This document shows, piece after piece, positions 55,198-63,478 of a stretch of 64,000 bases of DNA. The position numbers and the translations under genes are program-made. The notes beneath the pieces are model-generated. The model was not told the origin of the DNA and did not search any database. It saw only the letters and a program-made list of their open reading frames with translations. Position 1 is the first letter of the stretch; every line of letters starts with the position of its first letter. Source of the stretch: an uncultured Prevotellaceae bacterium (GTDB taxonomy: Bacteria; Bacteroidota; Bacteroidia; Bacteroidales; Muribaculaceae); NCBI GenBank assembly GCA_900318335.1, contig ONKF01000001.1, positions 191,083 to 255,082 on the forward strand, given 5' to 3'.

Positions 55198-55465
55198 CCC
55201 CCAGCACCCTTATATGAAAGAGAAACATATGCCCCCGAGAGGACCGCTGGCACATCTAGCACGCTGGCAGCATGAGGGGCAAAGACAATATAAACCCGAT
55301 GGCATGGGCTGGGTGGCGAAGAGTCATCCAGCACCACCATCACCAGGCGTTATCACCTGCCGGGGCGACCGTGCCCTAATGACGGCATAATCAAACCGAC
55401 AGCGAGTCTGGAAAGAAGCTAACGAGGCTGACACCGAAGAGGTGCCGGTCTCACTTCTTTTTCGC
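55198..55465 (+). ncRNA. copy A of a conserved ~270-bp structured element
   Basis: This stretch is a diverged relative of 62966-63235 on the opposite strand, of almost equal length. The best block, 55315-55342, differs from 63115-63089 by a single inserted base; it begins GGCGAAGAGTC and ends ACCACCATCA. Conserved hairpins include CTGGGT/ATCCAG around GGCGAAGAGTC and CACC-GAAGA-GGTG near 55431-55444, followed by a T-rich end at 55455-55462. A 58-codon frame (55214-55390) exists, but in the other copy it is broken by stops and the best block is out of frame, so I read it as RNA or DNA element. Confidence 0.5.
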
Positions 55466-55584
55466 CTAATTCTTAAGGTGCATTTAATACTACATAGTAG
55501 AACTACCATTTCTCTTCAGCATATCAATAAACCACAAAATACTATTGTGACTTTTTTGATAGCTTTGGGTGAAAGGCTGAATCA

Positions 55585-56859
55585 TTAACTTCTCAAACAC
55601 CCGATGGGAACCACATATACACCGTCCTTCCGTCTGTATGCGTATGCTCCAGTACCGGTCAACACCATAAGGAACGATGGATCTTTCATTTTTGTAGTAT
55701 CAATCTTGTCAGCAAGTGACTTCAAGTTGGTGGCTCCCTCTTCAATCAACGTTTCACCACCCAACTTTATCTCAATAAGACCATATGTTCCGTTCCGTCT
55801 GTGTAGCACGGCATCACATTCCAGTCCATTCTTGTCCCTGTAATGATACAATCCACCATCAAGCACATCTGCAAACACGCGAAGGTCACGCACTGCCATT
55901 GTCTCAAAGAAGAGCCCAAATGTGTTCAAGTCATTCAAGAAATCTGATGGGCCAATACCTAATGCAGCTACGCCAATTGATGGATCCGTGAAATATCTTG
56001 TGTCACTTGTCCTAACGGCCGTTTTGCTGCGCAGGTTTGGGTTCCATGCCCTCATGTCCTCAATTACGAATATCTTTTTCAATGCCTTCACATAGGAAGC
56101 CACCGTGTCATCATTTATCGAGGCATTGTCGTTTACTTTCATGTCAGCACAAATAACGCCATAGTTAACCGAAGCTCCCTGATGTCTTGCATATGACCTC
56201 ATAAGCAATTTCACCCGCTCTGGGTCACGATCTACGCCGTCGGCTCGTTGTATGTCGAAATGCACCACCGAGTCATAATAGTCCAATGCCTGATCCAATG
56301 CAATGACACCTTCCATCAGTGATGCTTGAGGCCAACCGCCTCGACAGGTCAAATAAGCTAATTCCTCTATGTCTAATTTGTTTTCTGCAAAAATTTCCTT
56401 GGGTGCCTCAAACAAACTACTCAGACTTATCTCGCCTGACGATTCTCCTGACTCATACAAACTCATCGGACGCATCAATAACCTGGTAATGCGCCCCGTT
56501 CCAGTATGTTCTATTTCTTTATCGTTCACTGGCACAGCTGACCCCGTCAGAATAAACTGCCCCAAATCTGAGCGTTCATCAACTTCAGAGCGCACGCTGT
56601 CCCACAAAGATGGTATCGTCTGCCATTCGTCAATTAAACGTGGGGTCTCACCTTGCAGCAGCAACGCGGGATTCATCTCCGCTAGTTGCCTGCTGGAACG
56701 AAGCACGCTGGTTTCGCCCAATTTCAGCACACTTTTAGCCTTGCGCATTGCCGTGGTTGTTTTTCCGCACCACTTGGCTCCTTCCACTAGCACAGCACCT
56801 TTGCCTTTTAGTTTGCGCTCCAGTAGAGCATCAACGATTCTTACTTTATATTCAGCCAT
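55585..56859 (-). CDS. ATP-binding protein, AAA_14 and DUF4143 type
   Basis: The 424-residue protein has Walker A GAKWCGKTT at 27-35, Walker B-like PRLIDEWQTIPSLWD near 91, sensor block GQFILTGSAVP near 118, and a C-terminal DUF4143 nuclease-like part with the D-x-ExK order in GLECDAVLHRRNGTYGLIEI followed by KLGGE (about 365-385). The family is a common accessory AAA ATPase in Bacteroidales; function unknown, sometimes suspected in defence or DNA repair. Promoter and three 23-bp repeats sit directly upstream. It stands alone, opposite in direction to the CBASS genes. Confidence 0.9.
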   Translation of the reverse strand: MAEYKVRIVDALLERKLKGKGAVLVEGAKWCGKTTTAMRKAKSVLKLGETSVLRSSRQLAEMNPALLLQGETPRLIDEWQTIPSLWDSVRSEVDERSDLGQFILTGSAVPVNDKEIEHTGTGRITRLLMRPMSLYESGESSGEISLSSLFEAPKEIFAENKLDIEELAYLTCRGGWPQASLMEGVIALDQALDYYDSVVHFDIQRADGVDRDPERVKLLMRSYARHQGASVNYGVICADMKVNDNASINDDTVASYVKALKKIFVIEDMRAWNPNLRSKTAVRTSDTRYFTDPSIGVAALGIGPSDFLNDLNTFGLFFETMAVRDLRVFADVLDGGLYHYRDKNGLECDAVLHRRNGTYGLIEIKLGGETLIEEGATNLKSLADKIDTTKMKDPSFLMVLTGTGAYAYRRKDGVYVVPIGCLRS

Positions 56860-56881
56860 TTTGTGTAGTTTTATATCATTC

Positions 56882-56943
56882 GTTCGGGAGTTTGGCTTAT
56901 TCCTGTTCGGGAGTTTGGCTCACCCCTATTCGGGTGTTTGGCC
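56882..56943 (-). repeat. three tandem 23-bp repeats at the AAA_14/DUF4143 promoter
   Basis: GTTCGGGAGTTTGGCT at 56882-56897 and 56905-56920 and ATTCGGGTGTTTGGCC at 56928-56943 (plus-strand reading), spaced 23 bp. They fill the leader between the predicted transcription start and the ATG, so they may be an operator or a leader RNA motif. Confidence 0.8.
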
Positions 56944-56944
56944 A

Positions 56945-56973
56945 CAAAGATACATTCTTATCTTGTGTTACAA
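56945..56973 (-). promoter_or_regulatory. promoter for AAA_14/DUF4143 gene
   Basis: TATCTTTG (56952-56945, minus) with TTG (56973-56971) 18 bp upstream. Confidence 0.6.
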
Positions 56974-57361
56974 GAGCCTTTAACTGTTTTTAATATATTA
57001 CGCATACTATCGGGTGCATAACTTCATCGTCGAGGATATAAGCCACCTAAGACTTAATATAGTTAGCGTATAGCATGCGTTGGATAGCCGCTTAATGCTG
57101 TTGCTAACCTATTTGTGGCTAGATGTTATCAATTGGTCAGAGATATGAGTCTCTTTATTTATGCGTTCAAGCATGAAACCTGTTTTCTGGTTGATAAACG
57201 CCTCGCCATACCTTCCGAATTTCGACACAACTTATCCTTATTTTAACCTCTTTTATTGCGATCACCCATAATTATATGGCCAAAATTGAGGATTTTTCTG
57301 TAAAAAGAAAGAAGTTGATAATAAAAATGGTATTTTTGCAACCTAAATATATATTTACATC
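56974..57361. other. AT-rich intergenic region
   Basis: Between the AAA_14 promoter and the AAA ATPase at 57362 I see no supported gene. TATTTTTG at 57331-57338 is a likely -7 box for the downstream gene. Confidence 0.5.
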
Positions 57362-58726
57362 ATGATAGAGTCTATTTCTATTACCAATTTCTATTGTTTC
57401 AACGAAACAACGAAAATATCGTTCGTTGCTGGTCGGGAGAGAAACAGAGATACAGATGAACTGTATAACGGGTATTCAACTCAAAACAGAGTGAACCTGC
57501 TGAAAATGGTGTTCCTGTACGGAAACAATGGTGCAGGAAAATCAAAATTGCTGTTGGCTTTCGACATATTGCAGCATTTAGTTACTACTACACGTGATGA
57601 TAAGATGGACTCTTTACCGTTCTTTGAATTTGCACTTAATCCATACAAAGAGAAAAGTCAGCCATCGGAAATAGAACTTACTTATCACTTTGATGGGAGT
57701 AGGTACCGATACTATATTAAATGGAATGAATCTGTGATATTAGAAGAACGGCTTACGCTGCTTAAGGCTGTGACAGAGGCATTGCTATTTGAACGGTGGT
57801 ATGATTTTGGCGAAAGAGTGGTGAAAGTGAAATACGGACGTGCCATGATGATGGATGGTGATACGGCTTATGTGATTAGGACTTCATTGCTGAGAAATAA
57901 TTCGTTAATAAGCATAATAGCTAGTACGAATATATATAATAAGGTGCTGCATGATCAGCTTTCTTTTTTCAGGAATGGATTCGAATTGATGGAGTTAAGT
58001 GACATAGATTTAGGTGAGATGTTGCCAGATGGCAAAATGGCTGACGGACGTGAACTAAAAAAAGTGATTTTGGCTTTGCTGAAGTCGATAGGAAGCAATA
58101 TCGTTAATTTTGAAAAGATACCACTACCTAAGAGAATACCGTCCGCTTTGAGGGCTAGAATGAAGAATATGAGTGATGAAGATCGGCAAATGATGATAGA
58201 ATTGTTTGATATGGCGCCTGATTATGCTGTGAAGACGTATCATGATATTGGGTGGAAACGACCGCAACCTTTAGATCTCGAGGCGCAGAGTGAGGGGACA
58301 AAAGAAATATTGCGCTTAATACTGTGTATGCATGAGGCCATATCTGAGCATAAGACCATCCTGTTGGATGATTGTATTAATGGTATTCATCCTAAGACGC
58401 TGGAGCAACTGATGAAATTCTATCTGGGTGCTTCTGAGGATTCTCAGCTGATTATAGCTTCGCAGAATTTTAGTAATTTGGATGATAAGATGTTAAGACG
58501 TGATTCGCTCCGGTTTATAGTGAAAAATGAAAAAGGGGAATCGGAAGCCAAGCAGATGAATCTGGGTGACCTGCATAAGAACCAAAACTTGCGAATGCAG
58601 ATAGAGAATTCAGAAAAGTGGGGAGTGAAGCCAACCATAGATGACATGATTCTTGAGACCGCTATACGTGAATACAGGAGCGAGATGACAGATTTTGAGG
58701 ACTTTCTTTTTAGCGAATTATTTTAG
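57362..58726 (+). CDS. AAA family ATPase (AAA_21, OLD/RloA-like)
   Basis: The 454-residue protein begins MIESISITNFYCFNETTKIS, an SMC/OLD-like first strand, with Walker A GNNGAGKS at 54-61, a signature-like SEGTKEILRLILCM near 318, and Walker B KTILLDDCINGIHP near 337, followed by the D-loop and ASQNFSNLDD switch. There is no TOPRIM or nuclease domain and no RloB-like gene after it. It resembles RloA/AbiLi-type ATPases of defence systems acting alone or with an unlinked partner. CBASS begins 149 bp downstream with its own promoter, so the two are probably separate units. Confidence 0.85.
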   Translation: MIESISITNFYCFNETTKISFVAGRERNRDTDELYNGYSTQNRVNLLKMVFLYGNNGAGKSKLLLAFDILQHLVTTTRDDKMDSLPFFEFALNPYKEKSQPSEIELTYHFDGSRYRYYIKWNESVILEERLTLLKAVTEALLFERWYDFGERVVKVKYGRAMMMDGDTAYVIRTSLLRNNSLISIIASTNIYNKVLHDQLSFFRNGFELMELSDIDLGEMLPDGKMADGRELKKVILALLKSIGSNIVNFEKIPLPKRIPSALRARMKNMSDEDRQMMIELFDMAPDYAVKTYHDIGWKRPQPLDLEAQSEGTKEILRLILCMHEAISEHKTILLDDCINGIHPKTLEQLMKFYLGASEDSQLIIASQNFSNLDDKMLRRDSLRFIVKNEKGESEAKQMNLGDLHKNQNLRMQIENSEKWGVKPTIDDMILETAIREYRSEMTDFEDFLFSELF

Positions 58727-58817
58727 TTAAAAACGGCGATATTTAAGTCTAATCGGAGAATTGTATGCTATAAATTGAGAAAATTTCTGCAAAATCTAAA
58801 TTTTTGGTGTAAGAAAT

Positions 58818-58848
58818 TTGGATTTTGTCGAACTTAGCTGTATCTTTG
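58818..58848 (+). promoter_or_regulatory. promoter for CBASS operon
   Basis: TTG at 58818-58820 and TATCTTTG at 58841-58848, 20 bp apart, 27 bp before the CD-NTase ATG at 58876. Confidence 0.8.
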
Positions 58849-58875
58849 TAGCGAATTTTTTAAATCAATGATATC

Positions 58876-59817
58876 ATGGCTATAGATAAAAACAACCATT
58901 TGAGAGAAGTTCTTGACACCCATAAGATGCATCACGTTCAAGATTTCGTGAACAAAGTCAAGAATCGCAGGGAAGAGATTAAAGTCAAAATGCACAACCA
59001 CTTTGGTAATAGCAAGTATTCCTCTTTTGGCTCTGGTAGCTTTGCCAAGCACACTGCAATCAATGTGAAGTTTGACTTTGACTTAGTGGAACCGTTTAAA
59101 CATAGTGCTTTTAATACGTTGCAAGAAATGTTTGACAGCGTATATGATTTTCTTGCTGAAGAGTATAAAAACACTGGCGTGACCATCCGAAAGCAAAAGG
59201 TTTCCATTGGTGTGAGTTTCCCAATTGAGGAGGGGGATGAAAAGCCTGTGGAACTCGATGTTGTCCCAGGGAGGGAGTTAAATGATGAAAACTACCCTGA
59301 ATCACATGACTTGAATCTGTGTTTCAATGAAGATCATTGGGGGTTTAAGAAGGGTTCCAGTCAGAAAACAAACATTCAGAAGCAGATTTCGCATATTGCA
59401 GGTAAAACTAGCGAGCGTGAGATTATTAGGTTGCTGAAGATATGGAAAAAACAGAAAGGCAAGAATTACAAGTCGTTTGTCATTGAACTTGCTGTAATTA
59501 GGGCCTTGGACGGTTATAAAGGTGATAGCGGACTTTGGCCAAGACTGAAATATACGGTGGAGTACCTTCGTGATCACATAGAGGACACTAGTTTCCATCT
59601 TTACGACCCCGGTAATTCTAACAACGATGTGATGGCGACAATGGATAGCTATGATAGATTTTCGTTCAAGACAGATATGGAATCTATGCTTGTCAATATT
59701 GATAGCGATCCTGACATATATCTGCCATTCTACTTTAAAGTGAACGAGAAGTATAGCGGATATAAAGAGAAAGACACGGGATCTCCGTATCCGTCCTCTC
59801 CTAAACGTTTTGGATAG
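58876..59817 (+). CDS. CBASS CD-NTase (cyclic oligonucleotide synthase)
   Basis: The 313-residue nucleotidyltransferase carries the CD-NTase active site: FGSGSFAKHTAI at 51-62, the metal-binding Asp pair D67 and D69 in VKFDFDLV, and the third Asp D128 in PVELDVVPG. A helical C-terminal half (SMODS-type) follows. It makes a cyclic nucleotide on infection to switch on an effector. The protein ends KRFG with a C-terminal glycine, as expected for a target of the following E1-E2 protein, which conjugates the CD-NTase by its C-terminus. The E2-E1 gene starts 5 bp after its stop. Confidence 0.93.
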   Translation: MAIDKNNHLREVLDTHKMHHVQDFVNKVKNRREEIKVKMHNHFGNSKYSSFGSGSFAKHTAINVKFDFDLVEPFKHSAFNTLQEMFDSVYDFLAEEYKNTGVTIRKQKVSIGVSFPIEEGDEKPVELDVVPGRELNDENYPESHDLNLCFNEDHWGFKKGSSQKTNIQKQISHIAGKTSEREIIRLLKIWKKQKGKNYKSFVIELAVIRALDGYKGDSGLWPRLKYTVEYLRDHIEDTSFHLYDPGNSNNDVMATMDSYDRFSFKTDMESMLVNIDSDPDIYLPFYFKVNEKYSGYKEKDTGSPYPSSPKRFG

Positions 59818-59822
59818 ACAAG

Positions 59823-61478
59823 ATGACTACGGATAGAATAAAGGATCTGATAATGACCACAGAAGGAGTTCGCCTTGTTGGTGACTTTTCCATCAACAAG
59901 GATGGCTTATTATCGGGCAGGATTGTTGTAGACACAGGGAAGGAAGGGGGCGAATTGATCTGGAATGTGGAAATTAGCCCAAACTATCCTTTCAAGGCGA
60001 TGGGCGTGGAACCCATACAGTTTCTAAATAAGAATCTTCTAGACTATCCGCACATTATGGAGAATGGGAACCTGTGCATGCACCCAGCAGAATATGAGGA
60101 CGAAGATAGTCAATTTGTTAACGATCTTGAGCAACTGAAGGAGTGGGTAGAAAAATACTATGTACGAGGCGAGAAGGATGCACACTACGAGCATCTAGTT
60201 GTAAATCATTATCCCATTCGAGACGTTTACTATACGTTTTGTTTTGCGGAAACTCAAGATGACTTTTCTGATGGTGACTATGGACGTGTTCATTATGCGG
60301 CATTACTGAATGGACAGAAAAATGAGAAGCAAGTAGCTAATTTTGTCGTTCAGAAGTTCGTGTCGGTGAAAGATGTGAGAAAGAAGGAGTTACTTTGTAT
60401 GATAAGCCGGGCCTATCAGAAGCTACCTTCGAATCTAGGTGTATTTTGTTTGCTTAAAAATGTGCCGTCATTACATAACAAGTTTATCGTTAAAGACTAT
60501 GACTCAATAAAAAATCTATTTTCACAGAGTCAGAAAGACTACATCCATCGTTTTGTGCAATCAACCATAAGAAAAAACAATTGTTTCCCGCTTTTCTGTG
60601 GTTACAGGATACCTGGTGGAGGCGTTCACTGGCAAGCTATGATGCTATTTATGGATGATCTTCCGTTAGTTCCAATTAGAGAGGGAACGAGTAAAAATAG
60701 GATCTGGCATACGGATTTTAAGTCTGGTCTGATACAGTGGGCTGAGACGGAGGATATATCTTATAAGTACTTTTTCGGTCGTGGGGCCATGCCTGAAAAT
60801 TTAGCCAACAAGAAAGTACTTATTATGGGTATAGGTGCCATAGGTAGCATAGTTGCAGAAACCTTGACTCGTTGCGGCGCAAAAGACATTACGATTAGTG
60901 ATATAGATTTGAAGAATCCAGGAAATGTATGTCGGTCAGCCTATTCATTTTTTACAGGAATAACAGAGAAGTCTTCTGAACTTGAAGGCCTGCTGACTCA
61001 AATTTCGCCTCACATAGAATGTGCTAGTTTGAAATCGGTGGTTGACTTGGTCGTGAAAACCTATGCGGCGAAACACGATGACAAACGGATTATTGCCCAG
61101 TTATATGATGAATATGATATTGTTTATGACTGCACAACAGACAATCAGTTAATGCGACTGGTAGATTCTACTGGGACAACCGCACAGGTGATCAATATAT
61201 CCATAACAAATCATGCACAAGACTTGATATGTGCCTTTTCACCCAATGTGACGGAAACCGTTGAGCTAGTTTATAATCTGCTAAACCGTGATACGGAAGC
61301 TGACATGTACAACCCCACAGGTTGTTGGAATCCTACCTTTAAGGCCTCATATAACGACATATCATGCAAAGTGCAGTTTGCTTTGAAACATGTAGTCAAG
61401 ATGTTAAGTAGGCAGGAACCGATGAGTAATTTTTACGTAACCGAAGACGATTTGAATTTAACGATACATAGATTATGA
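59823..61478 (+). CDS. CBASS Cap2, E2-E1 fusion protein
   Basis: The 551-residue protein unites an N-terminal E2-like domain and a C-terminal E1/ThiF domain. The E2 catalytic Cys is C85 in MENGNLCMHPAEYED, a UBC-like site. The E1 part starts near 325 with the ATP-binding motif IMGIGAIGSIVAETLTRCG (GIGAIG near 336) and DISDID-like acidic positions; the candidate E1 Cys is C501 in NPTGCWNPTF. Cap2 primes the CD-NTase by ubiquitin-like conjugation. Its stop overlaps the JAB gene by 4 bp (ATGA), and it follows the CD-NTase by 5 bp: a tight operon. Confidence 0.93.
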   Translation: MTTDRIKDLIMTTEGVRLVGDFSINKDGLLSGRIVVDTGKEGGELIWNVEISPNYPFKAMGVEPIQFLNKNLLDYPHIMENGNLCMHPAEYEDEDSQFVNDLEQLKEWVEKYYVRGEKDAHYEHLVVNHYPIRDVYYTFCFAETQDDFSDGDYGRVHYAALLNGQKNEKQVANFVVQKFVSVKDVRKKELLCMISRAYQKLPSNLGVFCLLKNVPSLHNKFIVKDYDSIKNLFSQSQKDYIHRFVQSTIRKNNCFPLFCGYRIPGGGVHWQAMMLFMDDLPLVPIREGTSKNRIWHTDFKSGLIQWAETEDISYKYFFGRGAMPENLANKKVLIMGIGAIGSIVAETLTRCGAKDITISDIDLKNPGNVCRSAYSFFTGITEKSSELEGLLTQISPHIECASLKSVVDLVVKTYAAKHDDKRIIAQLYDEYDIVYDCTTDNQLMRLVDSTGTTAQVINISITNHAQDLICAFSPNVTETVELVYNLLNRDTEADMYNPTGCWNPTFKASYNDISCKVQFALKHVVKMLSRQEPMSNFYVTEDDLNLTIHRL

Positions 61479-62740
61479 AATATTATCTGGCGAACGAAAA
61501 TTTGTATGTTGAGATAAAAGCCTCGGTTTTTAAACAGATTCAGTCACAGGCAGAAAGCGAGTATCCCAATGAGAATGGAGGAATGTTGGCTGGCCGTTAT
61601 TCAGTTGACAGACGGACTGTATATATTGAACGTGTGGTGGTGCCTGCGGAGAAGGTAACGGGTAGGGCAACTTTCATGCGTAATACCAAGGGGTTAGAAA
61701 AGGTATGGAAAGAATTGGCAAAGGAAGGGTTTCGATATATAGGTGAGTGGCACAGTCATCCTAATGGTTCAACTCGGTATAGCGCGACTGATCTAAACGC
61801 TATGGTTGCAATAGAAAAGGAAGTGGTTATTGAGAATCCGATTCTGCTGATTCTAGGTGTGAGGAGTGATGGACTCAGTGCTCATACTATTTATTGTTAT
61901 AAGAACAATCAATTATTGGAATATAAGAAGATGGTTGATTTAAAAGGGCTTTTTAATGGGCTACAGAGACAGATGCTAATTAGTCTCAATGTGGAAAGGA
62001 GTTTTATCGAACATCCAGGAAGTAAGGGTGATGCAACTGAACAACATTGGATAGAGTTTTTGAGAACCTATCTGCCAGACAGATATAAGGTAGATAAAGC
62101 TATAGTGATAGATTCCAATGGGCAAGTGAGTGAACAGATGGACATCGTTATTTATGACGGTATGTACACTCCATTCATTTTCAGGCAGGATGGCTTCATC
62201 TATATTCCTGCGGAGAGCGTCTATGCTGTTTTTGAGGTTAAACAAGATGTTAGAGGGAATATTGACTACGCTGCTAGGAAAGTAGAGAGTGTGCGCAGAC
62301 TCAAACGTACTAGTATTGATATGGTTGCTTCGGGAAGGCGTGCACAAGCTGCCCCTCTTACAAAGATCATTGGTGGTATTCTTACCACTACTAGCTCATA
62401 CAGTGGTAATAAAACTGTTAAAAAACAGTTGAAGGAGTTGAAAGGCTTGCAGACACTAGACTTGGGATGCTTCTGTGATACTGGCAGTTTCTATGTGGAC
62501 TATGAAGAGATTAAACCAAACAGTCCCGAACTTACAAAAGATACCAAGGATAGTAAATACATCAATCAGATCTATATGAGCCGTAAGGTAAAGTATGTTA
62601 AATTTAGCAATAAGGATGTGTCTCTTTTTACATTTTTTCTCCAGTTAGTTAGTTATCTTAAATCTATTGGTACTGTCCCGGCAATAGATATTAATGCTTA
62701 TCTGGAAGCAATAGATGAGAAAATTGACGAGGAAATCTAA
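61475..62740 (+). CDS. CBASS Cap3-like JAB protease fused to DUF6602-type nuclease-like domain
   Basis: The 421-residue protein has two parts. Residues 1-150 are a JAB/JAMM isopeptidase with E33, H93, H95, S103 and D106 (WHSHPNGSTRYSATD) complete, as in Cap3, which removes conjugated CD-NTase. Residues about 170-345 read QHWIEFLRTYLPDRYKVDKA, then SEQMDIVIYDG and YAVFEVKQD: D223, D228, E254 and K256 fit a PD-(D/E)XK nuclease order and resemble DUF6602. A C-terminal helical part follows. No other effector gene lies in the operon, so this domain is the likely killer module. Whether it binds the cyclic nucleotide itself is not visible. Confidence 0.88.
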   Translation: MKYYLANENLYVEIKASVFKQIQSQAESEYPNENGGMLAGRYSVDRRTVYIERVVVPAEKVTGRATFMRNTKGLEKVWKELAKEGFRYIGEWHSHPNGSTRYSATDLNAMVAIEKEVVIENPILLILGVRSDGLSAHTIYCYKNNQLLEYKKMVDLKGLFNGLQRQMLISLNVERSFIEHPGSKGDATEQHWIEFLRTYLPDRYKVDKAIVIDSNGQVSEQMDIVIYDGMYTPFIFRQDGFIYIPAESVYAVFEVKQDVRGNIDYAARKVESVRRLKRTSIDMVASGRRAQAAPLTKIIGGILTTTSSYSGNKTVKKQLKELKGLQTLDLGCFCDTGSFYVDYEEIKPNSPELTKDTKDSKYINQIYMSRKVKYVKFSNKDVSLFTFFLQLVSYLKSIGTVPAIDINAYLEAIDEKIDEEI

Positions 62741-62754
62741 TAAAAAAGTAGAAA

Positions 62755-62778
62755 GAAAAGACGGCAAGCCGTCTTTTC
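62755..62778 (+). terminator. terminator of CBASS operon
   Basis: GAAAAGACGG (62755-62764) pairs with CCGTCTTTTC (62769-62778) around CAAG; T-rich bases follow. Confidence 0.85.
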
Positions 62779-62808
62779 TCATGTTAAATTACATCATCGG
62801 ATGCAATA

Positions 62809-62988
62809 CTAGTTGTCCTGGTCCTCGATAAACTCGTGAAAGCTATACCATGTGTCGTTGTCCTCATGCACTTCAAGATAGTCGTCGAAGGTCTGATCAA
62901 TGGCTTCGACGTGTGGCTCGACGGTGTGGCCGACGATATTAGCTACCCACTTGGCCCCGACCGAACCGAAAAAAAGAAACAACGACAT
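62809..62988 (-). CDS. possible 59-residue membrane protein with acidic tail
   Basis: From the ATG at 62988, preceded by GGAGG at 62995-62999 (minus strand), the frame gives a hydrophobic start (MSLFLFFGSVGAKWVANIVG) and an acidic end (TFDDYLEVHEDNDTWYSFHE) to 62809. Codon use looks genuine in the second half. The first bases lie in the end of structured element B, so the start is doubtful. It could be a remnant of a larger gene. Confidence 0.35.
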   Translation of the reverse strand: MSLFLFFGSVGAKWVANIVGHTVEPHVEAIDQTFDDYLEVHEDNDTWYSFHEFIEDQDN

Positions 62989-63235
62989 CAATACCTCCTC
63001 GGCACTGATATCGCTGCTTCATTGGACTCTCTCATTGGCTTGACTGTAGCAACTTAAGGCTTGGTCTCCCCAAAAGATAATAGCGTCCTGATGGTGGTGC
63101 TGGAGACTCTTCGCCGTCCAGTCCGTTCCATCGATATATTGTTGTTTATTGCCCCTCTTACCCGCCAGCCTCTAATATCGCCGGCAGTCCATTTTCAGGG
63201 GCGTAAAATCTCTCTTTTGTATAAGGGAACTGGGC
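62966..63235 (-). ncRNA. copy B of a conserved ~270-bp structured element
   Basis: Minus-strand relative of 55198-55465. Conserved pieces, in order, are CCCAG..CCCTTATA, AAAGAGA, GAGGGGCAA, the 27-bp block at 63115-63089, GAGTC, a hairpin TGCC-GAGGA-GGTA near 63004-62992, and a T-rich end at 62979-62968. Where copy A has CACC/GGTG, copy B has TGCC/GGTA, keeping the pairing; where A has CTGGGT/ATCCAG, B has CTGGA/TCCAG. The protein frame seen in A is broken by TAA codons here. The two copies bracket the AAA/CBASS block. Confidence 0.5.
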
Positions 63236-63478
63236 GAATCGGGACGGCGGAAATTATTAAGCTGTAAACCCATTCAGTGATAAAACCGCCAAACTGTAAA
63301 CTCAATTTAGGCGAACCATAGAATTAGTGTAAACCAACTTAGTTAATCGCCCTCAAATCTGTCAACCATTTCTAGAGATAGTCAACATAAATAAAGGCAA
63401 TTAAATAAGTTTTGCTTTTGTCTGCCAAAATATGGCATTAGGCCATTCTATCTTTGTGGCAAATGCCTATCGATAGTC
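63236..63478. other. intergenic region with promoter for the last gene
   Basis: TATCTTTG at 63449-63456, 23 bp before the ATG at 63479, is a likely -7 box. The rest is AT-rich with no supported gene. Confidence 0.5.

Noticed and set aside
55214-55390. 58-codon frame as a small gene
   Set aside because: The homologous copy at 62966-63235 has stops in this frame and the best conserved block is shifted by one base.
55198-63235. Retron or insertion sequence ends
   Set aside because: No reverse transcriptase or transposase between the copies, no terminal inverted repeats in each copy, and divergence too high for a recent insertion.
63061-63267. 68-residue plus-strand frame
   Set aside because: It runs antisense through structured element B and has no supporting signals.
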